A DNA stretch of 64,000 bases, taken from contig JBDTOT010000006.1 of NCBI GenBank assembly GCA_039933105.1, positions 1 to 64,000 on the forward strand, written 5' to 3'. This DNA is from FEN-1219 sp039933105. Its GTDB lineage: Bacteria; Pseudomonadota; Gammaproteobacteria; Steroidobacterales; Rariloculaceae. Every line of letters starts with the position of its first letter. Position 1 is the first letter of the stretch. A model generated the notes under the pieces. That model saw only the letters and a list, made by a program, of their open reading frames with translations, was not told where the DNA came from and did no database searches. Positions 31,702-39,863 of the stretch are shown here, in pieces. The position numbers and the translations under genes were made by a program.

Positions 31702-32142
31702 TCAGGCTGCCGAAGCAGGCCAGACGAACTCGGGACGCAGCGCCGCTTGCACCGGGCGCCCATCGTTCGGCTTCGGCTCACCGGTGGCCGGGTCGTAGAA
31801 GGCGTGGTAAGTGGCGGGCAGGTTCGCCGCGTCATAGCCCATGAGGTTCGGCACGATCACACGAATCCGTTTCATCTTGTCGTCGAGCATGATCGGCTTG
31901 CCGCACGTTGCGCACATGCACAGCTCGAGCGGGCCGTTCGGATTCTTGGCGTTGAACGGCTGGCGCTTCAGGCCCGCCATGTTGTCGACTTTCAGGTCCC
32001 CGTAATTGAAGAACACCACGTGAGTGGTGGCTTGCCCCGTGACTCCCTTGCAGACGGAGCAGTGGCAAGTGTGGTTGTCGATCGGCTCGCGATCCGAGTG
32101 AGTGTGGACGTGCTCGCAACCGCCCGAGTACTTTTGTGCCAT
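31702..32142 (-). CDS. GFA/CENP-V-fold protein
   Basis: A 146-residue protein. Ligand sets are GGCEHVHTHSD, HTCHCSVC and MCATCGKPI. The first cysteine pair is replaced by a Cys plus a His-rich loop, which is unusual for GFA proteins, where C-x-C is the rule. Cytoplasmic. Its promoter region is shared with the ECF operon and contains the second C-rich-loop element. Confidence 0.8.
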   Translation of the reverse strand: MAQKYSGGCEHVHTHSDREPIDNHTCHCSVCKGVTGQATTHVVFFNYGDLKVDNMAGLKRQPFNAKNPNGPLELCMCATCGKPIMLDDKMKRIRVIVPNLMGYDAANLPATYHAFYDPATGEPKPNDGRPVQAALRPEFVWPASAA

Positions 32143-32452
32143 GGTTCGGTACCTATCGTTGTTGGAGGCGTTTCCGCCGGGTCAGAGTCGGCCAATCATG
32201 CGTCGCGGGTAGCTGGTTGTATAGGTCGGCCCAAAGTGTTGTGACGTTCGGCCGCCTCGTACGTAGGTAGCGTATTGGCGGCGCTTTTGCGGCCGCCGCC
32301 CACTCCTGGGCCTCCTTGCCGCGTCTTTCGGTTGACGTTTCCTCCCCAATGAAACTCAACGGACCGCGCGGCCGGAGGCCCGCCATCCCAAACAAGGCTG
32401 TGATACTGGGCTGACAGATCCGTATATTTCCCCGATGGCCATCGAGGGTGAA
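32143..32452. other. 310-base divergent intergenic region
   Basis: It separates the GFA gene from the ECF sigma operon. The C-rich-loop element occupies 32308-32381. The remaining sequence shows no second repeat. No convincing sigma-70 promoter is visible; a CCGTATAT stretch near 32420 could be part of the sigma promoter but is not diagnostic. Confidence 0.5.
32308..32381. ncRNA. C-rich-loop structured element, copy 2
   Basis: Outer stem gggcctcc (32308-32315) pairs with ggaggccc (32374-32381); inner stem GCCGCG (32318-32323) with CGCGGC (32367-32372); apical hairpin GTTGA-c-GTTTC with GAAAC-TCAAC around CTCCCCAAT. From TTGACGTTTCC to CGGAC-GCGCG the copy is almost identical to copy 1, while the outer stem differs by paired changes. 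It ends about 70 bases before the ECF sigma gene. Transcription strand unknown. Confidence 0.55.
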
Positions 32453-32965
32453 ATGTCGGAGCGGTTTCCTTGGGCGCAGGCTGCGGCCGAGATCGATTGG
32501 GACGCCGCGTATTCCGAGCTGCTGCCCCGCGTCTACAACTACTTCCGTTATCGGCTCGGCAACGATGCCCAAGCCGAGGATCTGACGTCGCGCACGTTCG
32601 AGAAGGCGTGGACGCAACGCGGGCGGTACCGGCGCGATCTCGCGGGGTTTTCGACCTGGTTGTTCAGCATCGCGCGCAACGTCGGCGTCGACCACCTGCG
32701 CGCGCAGCGCCGGCACCTGCCTCTCGAGGCGGCGAACCACGTGGCTGCGGCGGGTACGCCGCAGGACCACGCCACGCATGAGTCTGATCTGCAGCGACTC
32801 GCCGCATTGCTGCAACGTTTGCCCACGCGCGAGCAGGAGCTCGTGGCATTGAAGTACGGCGCTGAAGCGACGAACCGCGCGATCGCGGCGCTTACGGGTT
32901 TAAGTGAATCGAACGTCGGCACCATCCTGCACCGCGTCGTACTCGAGCTGCGCAGCGCATGGTGA
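32453..32965 (+). CDS. ECF RNA polymerase sigma factor
   Basis: A 170-residue protein (176 if the ATG at 32435 is used; 32453 is preferred because GAGGGTGAA precedes it). Region 2 reads YNYFRYRLGNDAQAEDLTSRTFEKAW, split by the usual helix break; region 4 contains QELVALKYGAEATNRAIA and SNVGTILHRV. It heads an operon with an anti-sigma-like protein and an ABC transporter. Confidence 0.9.
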   Translation: MSERFPWAQAAAEIDWDAAYSELLPRVYNYFRYRLGNDAQAEDLTSRTFEKAWTQRGRYRRDLAGFSTWLFSIARNVGVDHLRAQRRHLPLEAANHVAAAGTPQDHATHESDLQRLAALLQRLPTREQELVALKYGAEATNRAIAALTGLSESNVGTILHRVVLELRSAW

Positions 32966-32984
32966 CGACTTAACAGGAGGCGAT

Positions 32985-33932
32985 ATGGAAGACCAATTTC
33001 TGCACGATCTGAGACGGGCACCGTCACCGGAGTTCGCGTCTCGACTGCGCGCCGGCTTGCGCGCGCAAGGAACGCCCTCCCGCGCGCGCGGCCGCTCGCC
33101 GGCGGTACCGTGGCTCGCGGCAGCCGCGGCCATCGCGATGGTGAGCTTCGCATTCCTGTTCCCCGAAGTGCGTGTCGGTGCCGCCGCGTTCCTCGACATG
33201 TTCCGCGTCGTGAACTTCGCCGGCCTGCGATTCGATCCGCAGCGCATCGCAGGGCTCAAGGCCAGCGGTGTCGACTTCCCGTCGCTGCTCGGCCAGGTCG
33301 AGCCGCTGACGGAGCCGACTGCGCCCGTGTCGTATGCCGACGCGAGCGAAGCGGGTCAGGCCGCGGGTATCCAGGTGCGACTGCCGGCGTGGGTGCCGCC
33401 CGGTTATACGCTCGCCGAAACACTCGTGACGGCCGAGCATTCGGCGCGCGTGACGGCGAACACCGCGAAGCTGCAAACGGTACTCGACGCGCTCGCGCTC
33501 GACGACGTGCGCCTGCCGGACGGGCTCGACGGCCAGGTCGCGACGGTGCACCTGCCCGCGATCGTGGGCATGACATATCGCGACGGCGATCGCGCGCTGC
33601 ACCTGATCGAAGCGCGCAGCGCCGAGGTCTCGTTCCCGGCCGGCTTCGATGTGCCCGCGCTCGCGCAGGCGGGGCTCCGGATTCTGGGCCTCGATCGTGA
33701 TGAGGCCTATCGAATGGCTAACAGCATCGACTGGCGCAACACGCTTGTCGTGCCCGTGCCGGTGGATGCGGCGTCGTTCCGCCAGGTCAACGTCGCCGGC
33801 GCCGACGGACTCTTGATCGAACGTGCGCGCGGCGGTGGCATGTTGCTGTGGTCCACCGGCGGGCAGATGTACGCGCTCTCGGCACCGCTCGGGGCCGAGG
33901 CGTTGCTCGAGATGGCGCAGTCGTTGCAGTAG
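32985..33932 (+). CDS. Single-pass membrane protein, probable anti-sigma factor (DUF4367-like)
   Basis: A 315-residue protein. A short cytosolic segment (MEDQFLHDLRRAPSPEFASR) precedes one helix (VPWLAAAAAIAMVSFAFLF), and the rest is periplasmic. The stretch LPAWVPPGYTLAETLVT resembles DUF4367, a sensor domain on some anti-sigma factors. ATG at 32985 follows ACAGGAGG. It starts 19 bases after the sigma stop; its TAG abuts the next ATG. Anti-sigma role inferred. Confidence 0.7.
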   Translation: MEDQFLHDLRRAPSPEFASRLRAGLRAQGTPSRARGRSPAVPWLAAAAAIAMVSFAFLFPEVRVGAAAFLDMFRVVNFAGLRFDPQRIAGLKASGVDFPSLLGQVEPLTEPTAPVSYADASEAGQAAGIQVRLPAWVPPGYTLAETLVTAEHSARVTANTAKLQTVLDALALDDVRLPDGLDGQVATVHLPAIVGMTYRDGDRALHLIEARSAEVSFPAGFDVPALAQAGLRILGLDRDEAYRMANSIDWRNTLVVPVPVDAASFRQVNVAGADGLLIERARGGGMLLWSTGGQMYALSAPLGAEALLEMAQSLQ

Positions 33933-34850
33933 ATGGCCGAGTCGGCGATCGACACGGTGGGCTTGCGCAAAGAGTTTGAGCGCAACGTTGCCGTGGCCGA
34001 TTTGTCGCTCAGTGTTGGGCGCGGTGAGGTATTCGGTTTTCTCGGGCCGAACGGCGCCGGGAAGACGACTTCACTGAAGCTCCTGATCGGCCTCGTGGAG
34101 CCGACGGCCGGTAGCGGCACGGTGCTCGGTGCGCCGCTCGGTGAACGCGACGTTCGCGCACGCATCGGCTTCCTGCCCGAGCACTTCCGGTTTCACGATT
34201 GCCTGACTGCGAGCGAGCTGCTCGATCTGCACGGCCGGCTGCTCGGAGTGCGAGCGCCGGTACTGGCGCTGCGCCGCACGGCCTTACTCGCGCGCGTGGG
34301 CCTCGAAGAAGCGGCGAACAGGCCGCTCAGGACGTACAGCAAAGGAATGCTGCAGCGCGTCGGTCTGGCGCAGGCCCTGCTCGGCAACCCAGATCTCGTG
34401 TTTCTCGACGAGCCGACGTCGGGGCTCGATCCGCTGGGGCGCGTGCTCGTGCGCGAGATTATCGAGGAACTGCGGGCGAACGGGACCACGGTGTTTCTGA
34501 ACTCCCACCTGCTCGGCGAGGTAGAGGCCACCTGCGACCGAGTCGCGTTCGTCAAGCGTGGCCGCATCGTCCATGAGCTCGTGCTCGCCGAAATGCAGAG
34601 CGGACTCGACGTGGAAATCCGCGTGGCCGACGCGGATGCAGCGCTGGTGGAGGGCTTGAGCGAGTTCGGCAGCGACGCCAAGCTCGAAGGCGGTCTCGTG
34701 CGGCTGCGCGTAGCGCACGAGCGCGGCCTGCCCGCGATCGCGCGTTGGCTCGCGAGCCGCAACGCCGACCTCTACGAACTCAAGTGTCGCAGGAAAACGC
34801 TCGAGGAATGGTTCATCGAGGTCATGGGCGAAGACCAGGGGCCGGGTTGA
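33933..34850 (+). CDS. ABC transporter ATP-binding protein
   Basis: A 305-residue ATPase. Walker A is GPNGAGKTT (about residue 39), the signature is TYSKGMLQRVGLAQAL, Walker B is LVFLDEPTSGLDP, and the H-loop is LNSHLL. The length and C-terminal extension match ATPases paired with ABC-2 permeases, often for export. It starts one base after the preceding stop and precedes the permease by four bases. Confidence 0.92.
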   Translation: MAESAIDTVGLRKEFERNVAVADLSLSVGRGEVFGFLGPNGAGKTTSLKLLIGLVEPTAGSGTVLGAPLGERDVRARIGFLPEHFRFHDCLTASELLDLHGRLLGVRAPVLALRRTALLARVGLEEAANRPLRTYSKGMLQRVGLAQALLGNPDLVFLDEPTSGLDPLGRVLVREIIEELRANGTTVFLNSHLLGEVEATCDRVAFVKRGRIVHELVLAEMQSGLDVEIRVADADAALVEGLSEFGSDAKLEGGLVRLRVAHERGLPAIARWLASRNADLYELKCRRKTLEEWFIEVMGEDQGPG

Positions 34851-34854
34851 GCGC

Positions 34855-35688
34855 ATGCGCGGCACTCTGACGATCGCTAGACTCACGTGGCTCGAGGCGC
34901 GGCGGCGCAAGATTGCTCTCGCCGCAGTCATCTGCGGGCTCGTGTTCCTGGCTGTCTTCGCCACTACGGCGTTCTTCGCGCACCGCAGTGTGGTGCAGGG
35001 TGTCGTCGACGTCGTGGGGCAGCGGGTCATGTTCCGGATGCTGTTCCAGGTTGGCCTTTATGTGGTGAACTTTCTCGTGGTCGCGTGCGCGATCTTGCTG
35101 TCGGTCGATACGCTGTCCGGTGAAATGTCGTCCGGAGTCATACAGACGCTGGCATCGAAGCCGATCGACCGCTCAGCGATCGTTCTCGGTAAATGGCTCA
35201 CGTATTGGTTGATGACGGGCGCATATCTCACGCTCATGGCCGGCGGCGTCATGCTCTGCGTCTGGGCGGCGGCGGGTTTTGTCGCGCCTCACGTGCCGAG
35301 CGCGTTGCTGCTCATGTGGCTCGGTGCGACGGCCATGCTCGGCGTGACGATCCTGGGCGGCACGCAGCTCACGACGATCGCCAACGGTATCGTCGCGTTT
35401 GCGTTCTACGGCATCGCGTTCATTGGCGGCTGGGTCGAGCAGATCGCGACCGTGGTTCGCAACGACGCCGTTCGCTATATCGGCACGACGATCAGTCTCG
35501 TATCGCCGGCCGATGCGATGTACCGTCGAGCCGCTCACGAGTTGCAGCCGTCCGCCGCGCTCGACGTTCAGCTGACGCCCTTCACGCCTTTGGCCGTGCC
35601 GACCGTCGCGATGATCGTCTGGACCCTCGCGTTCGTCGTCGTGACGTTGCTGCTCGCGATTCGAACGTTCCGCCACCGGCCGCTCTGA
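34855..35688 (+). CDS. ABC-2 type transporter permease
   Basis: A 277-residue protein with six predicted helices, beginning LAAVICGLVFLAVFATTAFF. The GEMSSGVIQTLASKPIDRSAIVLGK segment, read in two parts, is the conserved cytoplasmic coupling region of NosY/ABC-2 permeases. It pairs with the upstream ATPase. Substrate unknown; control by the ECF factor suggests a stress-linked export role. Confidence 0.86.
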   Translation: MRGTLTIARLTWLEARRRKIALAAVICGLVFLAVFATTAFFAHRSVVQGVVDVVGQRVMFRMLFQVGLYVVNFLVVACAILLSVDTLSGEMSSGVIQTLASKPIDRSAIVLGKWLTYWLMTGAYLTLMAGGVMLCVWAAAGFVAPHVPSALLLMWLGATAMLGVTILGGTQLTTIANGIVAFAFYGIAFIGGWVEQIATVVRNDAVRYIGTTISLVSPADAMYRRAAHELQPSAALDVQLTPFTPLAVPTVAMIVWTLAFVVVTLLLAIRTFRHRPL

Positions 35689-35809
35689 CCGGTTTAGGGC
35701 GTCGTACTCGCCCCACCGTGGTGCAAAACTGCGGTCGTTGCCGCACGTTCTCAGGTTTCGTGACCGTGTGCCGAGATAGGGACCATTCAGGTCTGTTATT
35801 CGTATATCA

Positions 35810-37957
35810 ATGAGATCCTCCCTCGGTTCCAGCGCCGCTACCGTGACGCAGTCGGCGGCGTCTGTCCCGTCTGCTCCGCTTTCCGGTGGCGCGGTCGACA
35901 GCGAGCGCGTGCTCGCCACGCTACTCGGTAACCTCGCGGGCATGGTGTACCGCTGCCGCGACGACGCGAGCTGGACCATGGAATTCGTCAGCGAGGGATG
36001 TCAGCGGCTGACGGGCTACGCACCCGCCGAGCTCTTGCTGAACGGCCGCATCTCCTATGAGGACATCACGCACCCCGAGGACCGGGCGCGCGTCCGCGCG
36101 GTGATCCATGCGGCGATCGCGGAACGACGACGCTTCGACCTCGAATACCGCATCTACCACGCCGACGGCACTGTGCGGTGGGTGTGGGAGCGCGGCATCG
36201 CCGTGCGCGACTCATCGGATCGGATCGTGGCGCTCGAGGGCATCGTCGAGGACGTGACGGCGCGCACCGAGAACGAGCTTGCATTGCGCGAGGCCGAACG
36301 CCGCTATCGCGGCCTGTTCGACAACGCGATCGAAGGCATCTTCCGCACGACGGTCGATGGGCGCTATCTCGACGCCAACCCCGCGCTCGCGCGCATCTAC
36401 GGGTTCACTGCGCCTGCCGAGTTGATCGAGACGTGGCGAGACATCCGCGCCCAGCTGTACGTCGATCCGACGCGGCGCGAAGAGTTCATGCGGATCGTGA
36501 AAGCGCGTGGCTCGATCAGTGGTTTCGAGTCGCAGGTCTACCGCAAGAACGGCGACGTCATCTGGATCTCGGAGAACGCGCGGGCCGTGCTGAGCGACGC
36601 GGGCCACGTGGCGTATTACGAAGGTACGGTCGAGGACATCACCGAACGCCATCTGTACCAAGCGCGCATCGAACAGCAGGCCAACTACGACACGCTGACG
36701 GGCCTCGCGAATCGCTCGCTGCTGAACGACCGCCTCGAGCAGGGAATCCTCACCGCCGCGAGCTACGGCGCACGTCTCGCCGTCGTATTCATCGACCTCG
36801 ATCGCTTCAAATACATCAATGACAGCTTGGGTCACGACGTCGGCGATCGTCTGCTGCAGGGTATGGCTGAGCGTTTCAAATCCTGCATTCGCGAGTTCGA
36901 CACCGTTGCGAGACTCGGCGGCGACGAGTTCGTGCTGCTCTTGAACGGGCAATCGGGCCCGGACTCGGTGGCCACGATGCTCGAGCGCGTGCTCGAATCC
37001 GTTGCGCAGCCGTGGCGGCACGGTGCGCGTGAGTTCGAGCTCACGTGTAGCGTCGGTGTGGCGCTCTATCCCGACGACGGTAACGACGCCGCCGCGTTGC
37101 TGAAGCATGCGGACTCCGCCATGTATCGCGCCAAGGAACAGGGGCGCAACAACTTCCAGTTCTTCACGGATGACTTGAACCTGCTCATGAAGGAGCGGTT
37201 CGAGCTCGAGAACAACCTGCGTCGCGCTCTCGAGCGCGGCGAATTCGAATTGCACTATCAGCCGCGCGTGGACCTTGCGACGGACCGCGTCGTCGCGTGT
37301 GAGGCGTTGATCCGGTGGCGGTTGAGCGGCGGTGAGTCGATCTCACCAGCCCGCTTCATCCCCGTGGCCGAGGAGACGGGCCTGATCGGTCCGATCGGCG
37401 AATGGGTTTTACGTACGGCGTGCGCGCAGAACAAACGTTGGCAGGAGGCGGGGCTGCCGCTGTGTGTCGTGTCCGTGAACGTGTCGCCGCGGCAGTTCCA
37501 TCGCGATGACTTCATCGACACGCTGAAAGACGTGTTGCGAGACACGGGGCTCAACCCCGCTCATCTCGAGCTCGAACTGACCGAGAACATGGTCATGCAC
37601 GACGGCGAGCAAATGGTCGAGACGCTGCAGGCGATCAAACGACTCGGTGTGCACATCGCCGTCGACGACTTCGGCACGGGTTACTCGAGCCTGAGTTACC
37701 TGAAGCGTTTCCCGGTCGATCGATTGAAGATCGACGGCTCGTTCGTGCGCGACATTGCAGCCGACACCGACGACGCCACCATCGTGCGAACCATCATCGC
37801 GCTCGGCCACAATTTGGGGCTGAAGGTGCTCGCAGAAGGCGTCGAGACCGAGGCGCAGCTCGAGTTCCTGAAGGCGAACGATTGCGACGAGATGCAGGGC
37901 TATCATTTCTCGAAGCCCGTCTCGGCGTGGCGCATGCGCAAGTTGCTCGTGCGCTAG
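35810..37957 (+). CDS. PAS-PAS-GGDEF-EAL protein (cyclic di-GMP turnover)
   Basis: A 715-residue cytoplasmic protein with no membrane helix. Order: PAS with PAC (about residues 35-155), second PAS with PAC (about 160-285), GGDEF (about 290-450) with an intact GGDEF motif near 370, then EAL (about 465-710) with CEALIRWR, ELTENMV and VDDFGTGYSSL. Both catalytic sites look intact, so it could make and degrade cyclic di-GMP under sensory control. It stands alone, ATG at 35810. Confidence 0.94.
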   Translation: MRSSLGSSAATVTQSAASVPSAPLSGGAVDSERVLATLLGNLAGMVYRCRDDASWTMEFVSEGCQRLTGYAPAELLLNGRISYEDITHPEDRARVRAVIHAAIAERRRFDLEYRIYHADGTVRWVWERGIAVRDSSDRIVALEGIVEDVTARTENELALREAERRYRGLFDNAIEGIFRTTVDGRYLDANPALARIYGFTAPAELIETWRDIRAQLYVDPTRREEFMRIVKARGSISGFESQVYRKNGDVIWISENARAVLSDAGHVAYYEGTVEDITERHLYQARIEQQANYDTLTGLANRSLLNDRLEQGILTAASYGARLAVVFIDLDRFKYINDSLGHDVGDRLLQGMAERFKSCIREFDTVARLGGDEFVLLLNGQSGPDSVATMLERVLESVAQPWRHGAREFELTCSVGVALYPDDGNDAAALLKHADSAMYRAKEQGRNNFQFFTDDLNLLMKERFELENNLRRALERGEFELHYQPRVDLATDRVVACEALIRWRLSGGESISPARFIPVAEETGLIGPIGEWVLRTACAQNKRWQEAGLPLCVVSVNVSPRQFHRDDFIDTLKDVLRDTGLNPAHLELELTENMVMHDGEQMVETLQAIKRLGVHIAVDDFGTGYSSLSYLKRFPVDRLKIDGSFVRDIAADTDDATIVRTIIALGHNLGLKVLAEGVETEAQLEFLKANDCDEMQGYHFSKPVSAWRMRKLLVR

Positions 37958-38021
37958 CGCGGCCGCGGAGTTCCCTAACTTCCATCGCGAAATCGTCGCG
38001 CGCCGCCGCGACGAAGCTGCG

Positions 38022-38030
38022 TGCTATAGT
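38022..38030 (+). promoter_or_regulatory. Extended -10 promoter upstream of the SPFH gene
   Basis: TGC followed by TATAGT (38025-38030) is an extended -10 element. Transcription would start near 38037 in a TTTTTTGGGGAGG tract and give a leader of about 45 nt before the GTG at 38080. No clear -35 is seen, as tolerated for extended -10 promoters. Confidence 0.45.
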
Positions 38031-38079
38031 TTTTTGGGGAGGTGAAATCAACGCCGGCAAAGCTGGCTAAGGGGGGTAC

Positions 38080-38925
38080 GTGCGCGTCATCAATGTCGAT
38101 ACGAGTTCACAGAGTTGGCTCAGGACGGCGGGCCTAGTCGTCGTCGCGCTGCTTGCGGTCATGACGTTATTTGGGTCTTGGTATACCGTGGATCAAGGCG
38201 AGCGCGCCGTCGTTTTGCGACTCGGCGCGACGGTCGGCGAAGACGGCCCAGGCTTGCACTTCAAGTTGCCGTGGGTCAACACGGTCCACAAGATCACCGT
38301 CCAGAATCAAAATCGCCGCTACACGAAGCTCGAGGCGTATTCGCGGGATCAGCAGTCCGCGGACCTGACGGTCAGCGTGACCTTCATGGCGTCTGACCCG
38401 AGCGCCGTGTACGGCCAGTACGGTGATCTAGAGGGCGCCGTGGCGCGTCTCATCGATCCGCGCGTGATGTCGGGCGTGAAAACGATCTTCGGCCAGTACG
38501 ACGCCGTGCGCGCTATCCAGGAGCGCGGTGCACTGAACAAGGACATCGCCGCCGCGATCACTTCCGCGATCACCGGGCCAATCCAGATCGTGAGCGTGCA
38601 GGTCGAGAACATCGACTTCTCGGACGCGTACGAGCAGAGCGTCGAGCAGCGCATGCTCGCGCAGGTCGAGATCCAGAAGCGCGAAGAAAACTTGCGCACG
38701 ACGCAGGTCGAGGCCGAAATCACCCGCACGAAAGCCGAGGGCGACGCGAACGCGATCCGCTTGAGGGGCGAGGCCGAAGGCGCTGCGATCAAGGCGCGCG
38801 GTGACGCATTGCGCGCGAATGCCGACCTCGTGCAGCTACAGGCCGTGGAGAAGTGGGACGGGAAACTGCCGACCACGATGGTGCCGGGCTCATCGCTGCC
38901 GTTCTTGAACCTGTCGACGAAGTGA
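38080..38925 (+). CDS. SPFH/prohibitin-family membrane protein
   Basis: A 281-residue protein. One N-terminal helix (LVVVALLAVMTLFGSW) is followed by the band-7 domain (YTVDQGERAVVLRLGATVGEDGPGLHFKLPW, in parts) and a charged coiled coil rich in Glu/Arg (about residues 195-250). The start is GTG at 38080 after GGGGGG. Such proteins form oligomeric membrane scaffolds and may regulate FtsH; there is no HflK/HflC pair or NfeD nearby, so partner is unknown. Confidence 0.88.
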   Translation: MRVINVDTSSQSWLRTAGLVVVALLAVMTLFGSWYTVDQGERAVVLRLGATVGEDGPGLHFKLPWVNTVHKITVQNQNRRYTKLEAYSRDQQSADLTVSVTFMASDPSAVYGQYGDLEGAVARLIDPRVMSGVKTIFGQYDAVRAIQERGALNKDIAAAITSAITGPIQIVSVQVENIDFSDAYEQSVEQRMLAQVEIQKREENLRTTQVEAEITRTKAEGDANAIRLRGEAEGAAIKARGDALRANADLVQLQAVEKWDGKLPTTMVPGSSLPFLNLSTK

Positions 38926-38930
38926 CGAGT

Positions 38931-39863
38931 TCATCGATTCGTTGCCGTCTTGACCGGCGAGCGCCATTTCGCGGGGTCGTGAAGGCCCAGCGCGAACACC
39001 ATGCCCGCCGTCACGAGCACGACGCCCACGAGCTGTAGACGCGTCGGGATTTCGTTTAGCAACGGGATCGCAAATAGCAACGCAAAGCTCGGTGTGAGCG
39101 CAGCGAACACCGCTCCGCGTGCGGCGCCCAAGATCGCAACCGCGCGCGTGTAGAACAGCAGCGCGACGACGGCCGACACCAAGCCCTGGAATACGCCCTG
39201 GATTACGAGGTCGCGCCACGGCGCGGCCGCGAGCTTCGTACCTGCGTACCAGAAGTACGGCGGCACATATGCGACTAGCGAGAGTACCGCCACGACCGCC
39301 GTGACTGGCAGCGGCGCGACGCGCCACGCGCGCGATGCGACCGTATACGACGCCCAGAACACGCCGCCGAGCAGGAACATGGCGTCGCCGATCCAGGTAC
39401 GCGCGCCGTGGTTTGCGAGCCCGTCCCACCCGAGCGTGACGAGGCCGGCGAAGATCGTCAGCACTCCGATCACGCGGCCGCTGTTCAGCGGTTCCTTGAG
39501 GATGAGCCAGCTGCCTACAGTCGAGCAGAGCAGCATGCAGCTTGGCGTCATCACGCCCATGTGGCCGGCGGGCGCGAACGCGAGCCCACCCGCCGTGAGC
39601 AACACATACGGCGCGCCGGCGCCGCACGCAAGCAGCAACGCTTGGCCGAGGCGCAAGCCGTTCAATCTGTGGCGCAGGAACAGCGGCAGCAGCACCAGAC
39701 CCGCGATCCCAAAACGCAGCGCCGTGACGTCCCATGCGTCGAGTACGGCGCTCGACATCGTGAGTTTCGTGATCGCCGGGAAGCCGGCCCAGATCAGCGC
39801 CGCGAGCGCGCCGTATGCCGCGCCTGCGACCGTGGGCGATGGCGAGGAATCTGTGTGACTAAT
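38931..39863 (-). CDS. EamA/DMT-family transporter with probable ATT start
   Basis: The first canonical start is ATG at 39758, giving 275 residues and losing most of helix 1. The frame extends upstream with a typical first EamA helix (YGALAALIWAGFPAITKL) but contains no ATG, GTG or TTG back to the in-frame TGA. An ATT at 39863 overlaps the upstream TAG as ATTAG, so re-initiation there is likely, giving about 310 residues, normal for the family. Two EamA repeats of five helices each follow. Substrate unknown. Confidence 0.75.
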   Translation of the reverse strand: MSHTDSSPSPTVAGAAYGALAALIWAGFPAITKLTMSSAVLDAWDVTALRFGIAGLVLLPLFLRHRLNGLRLGQALLLACGAGAPYVLLTAGGLAFAPAGHMGVMTPSCMLLCSTVGSWLILKEPLNSGRVIGVLTIFAGLVTLGWDGLANHGARTWIGDAMFLLGGVFWASYTVASRAWRVAPLPVTAVVAVLSLVAYVPPYFWYAGTKLAAAPWRDLVIQGVFQGLVSAVVALLFYTRAVAILGAARGAVFAALTPSFALLFAIPLLNEIPTRLQLVGVVLVTAGMVFALGLHDPAKWRSPVKTATNR

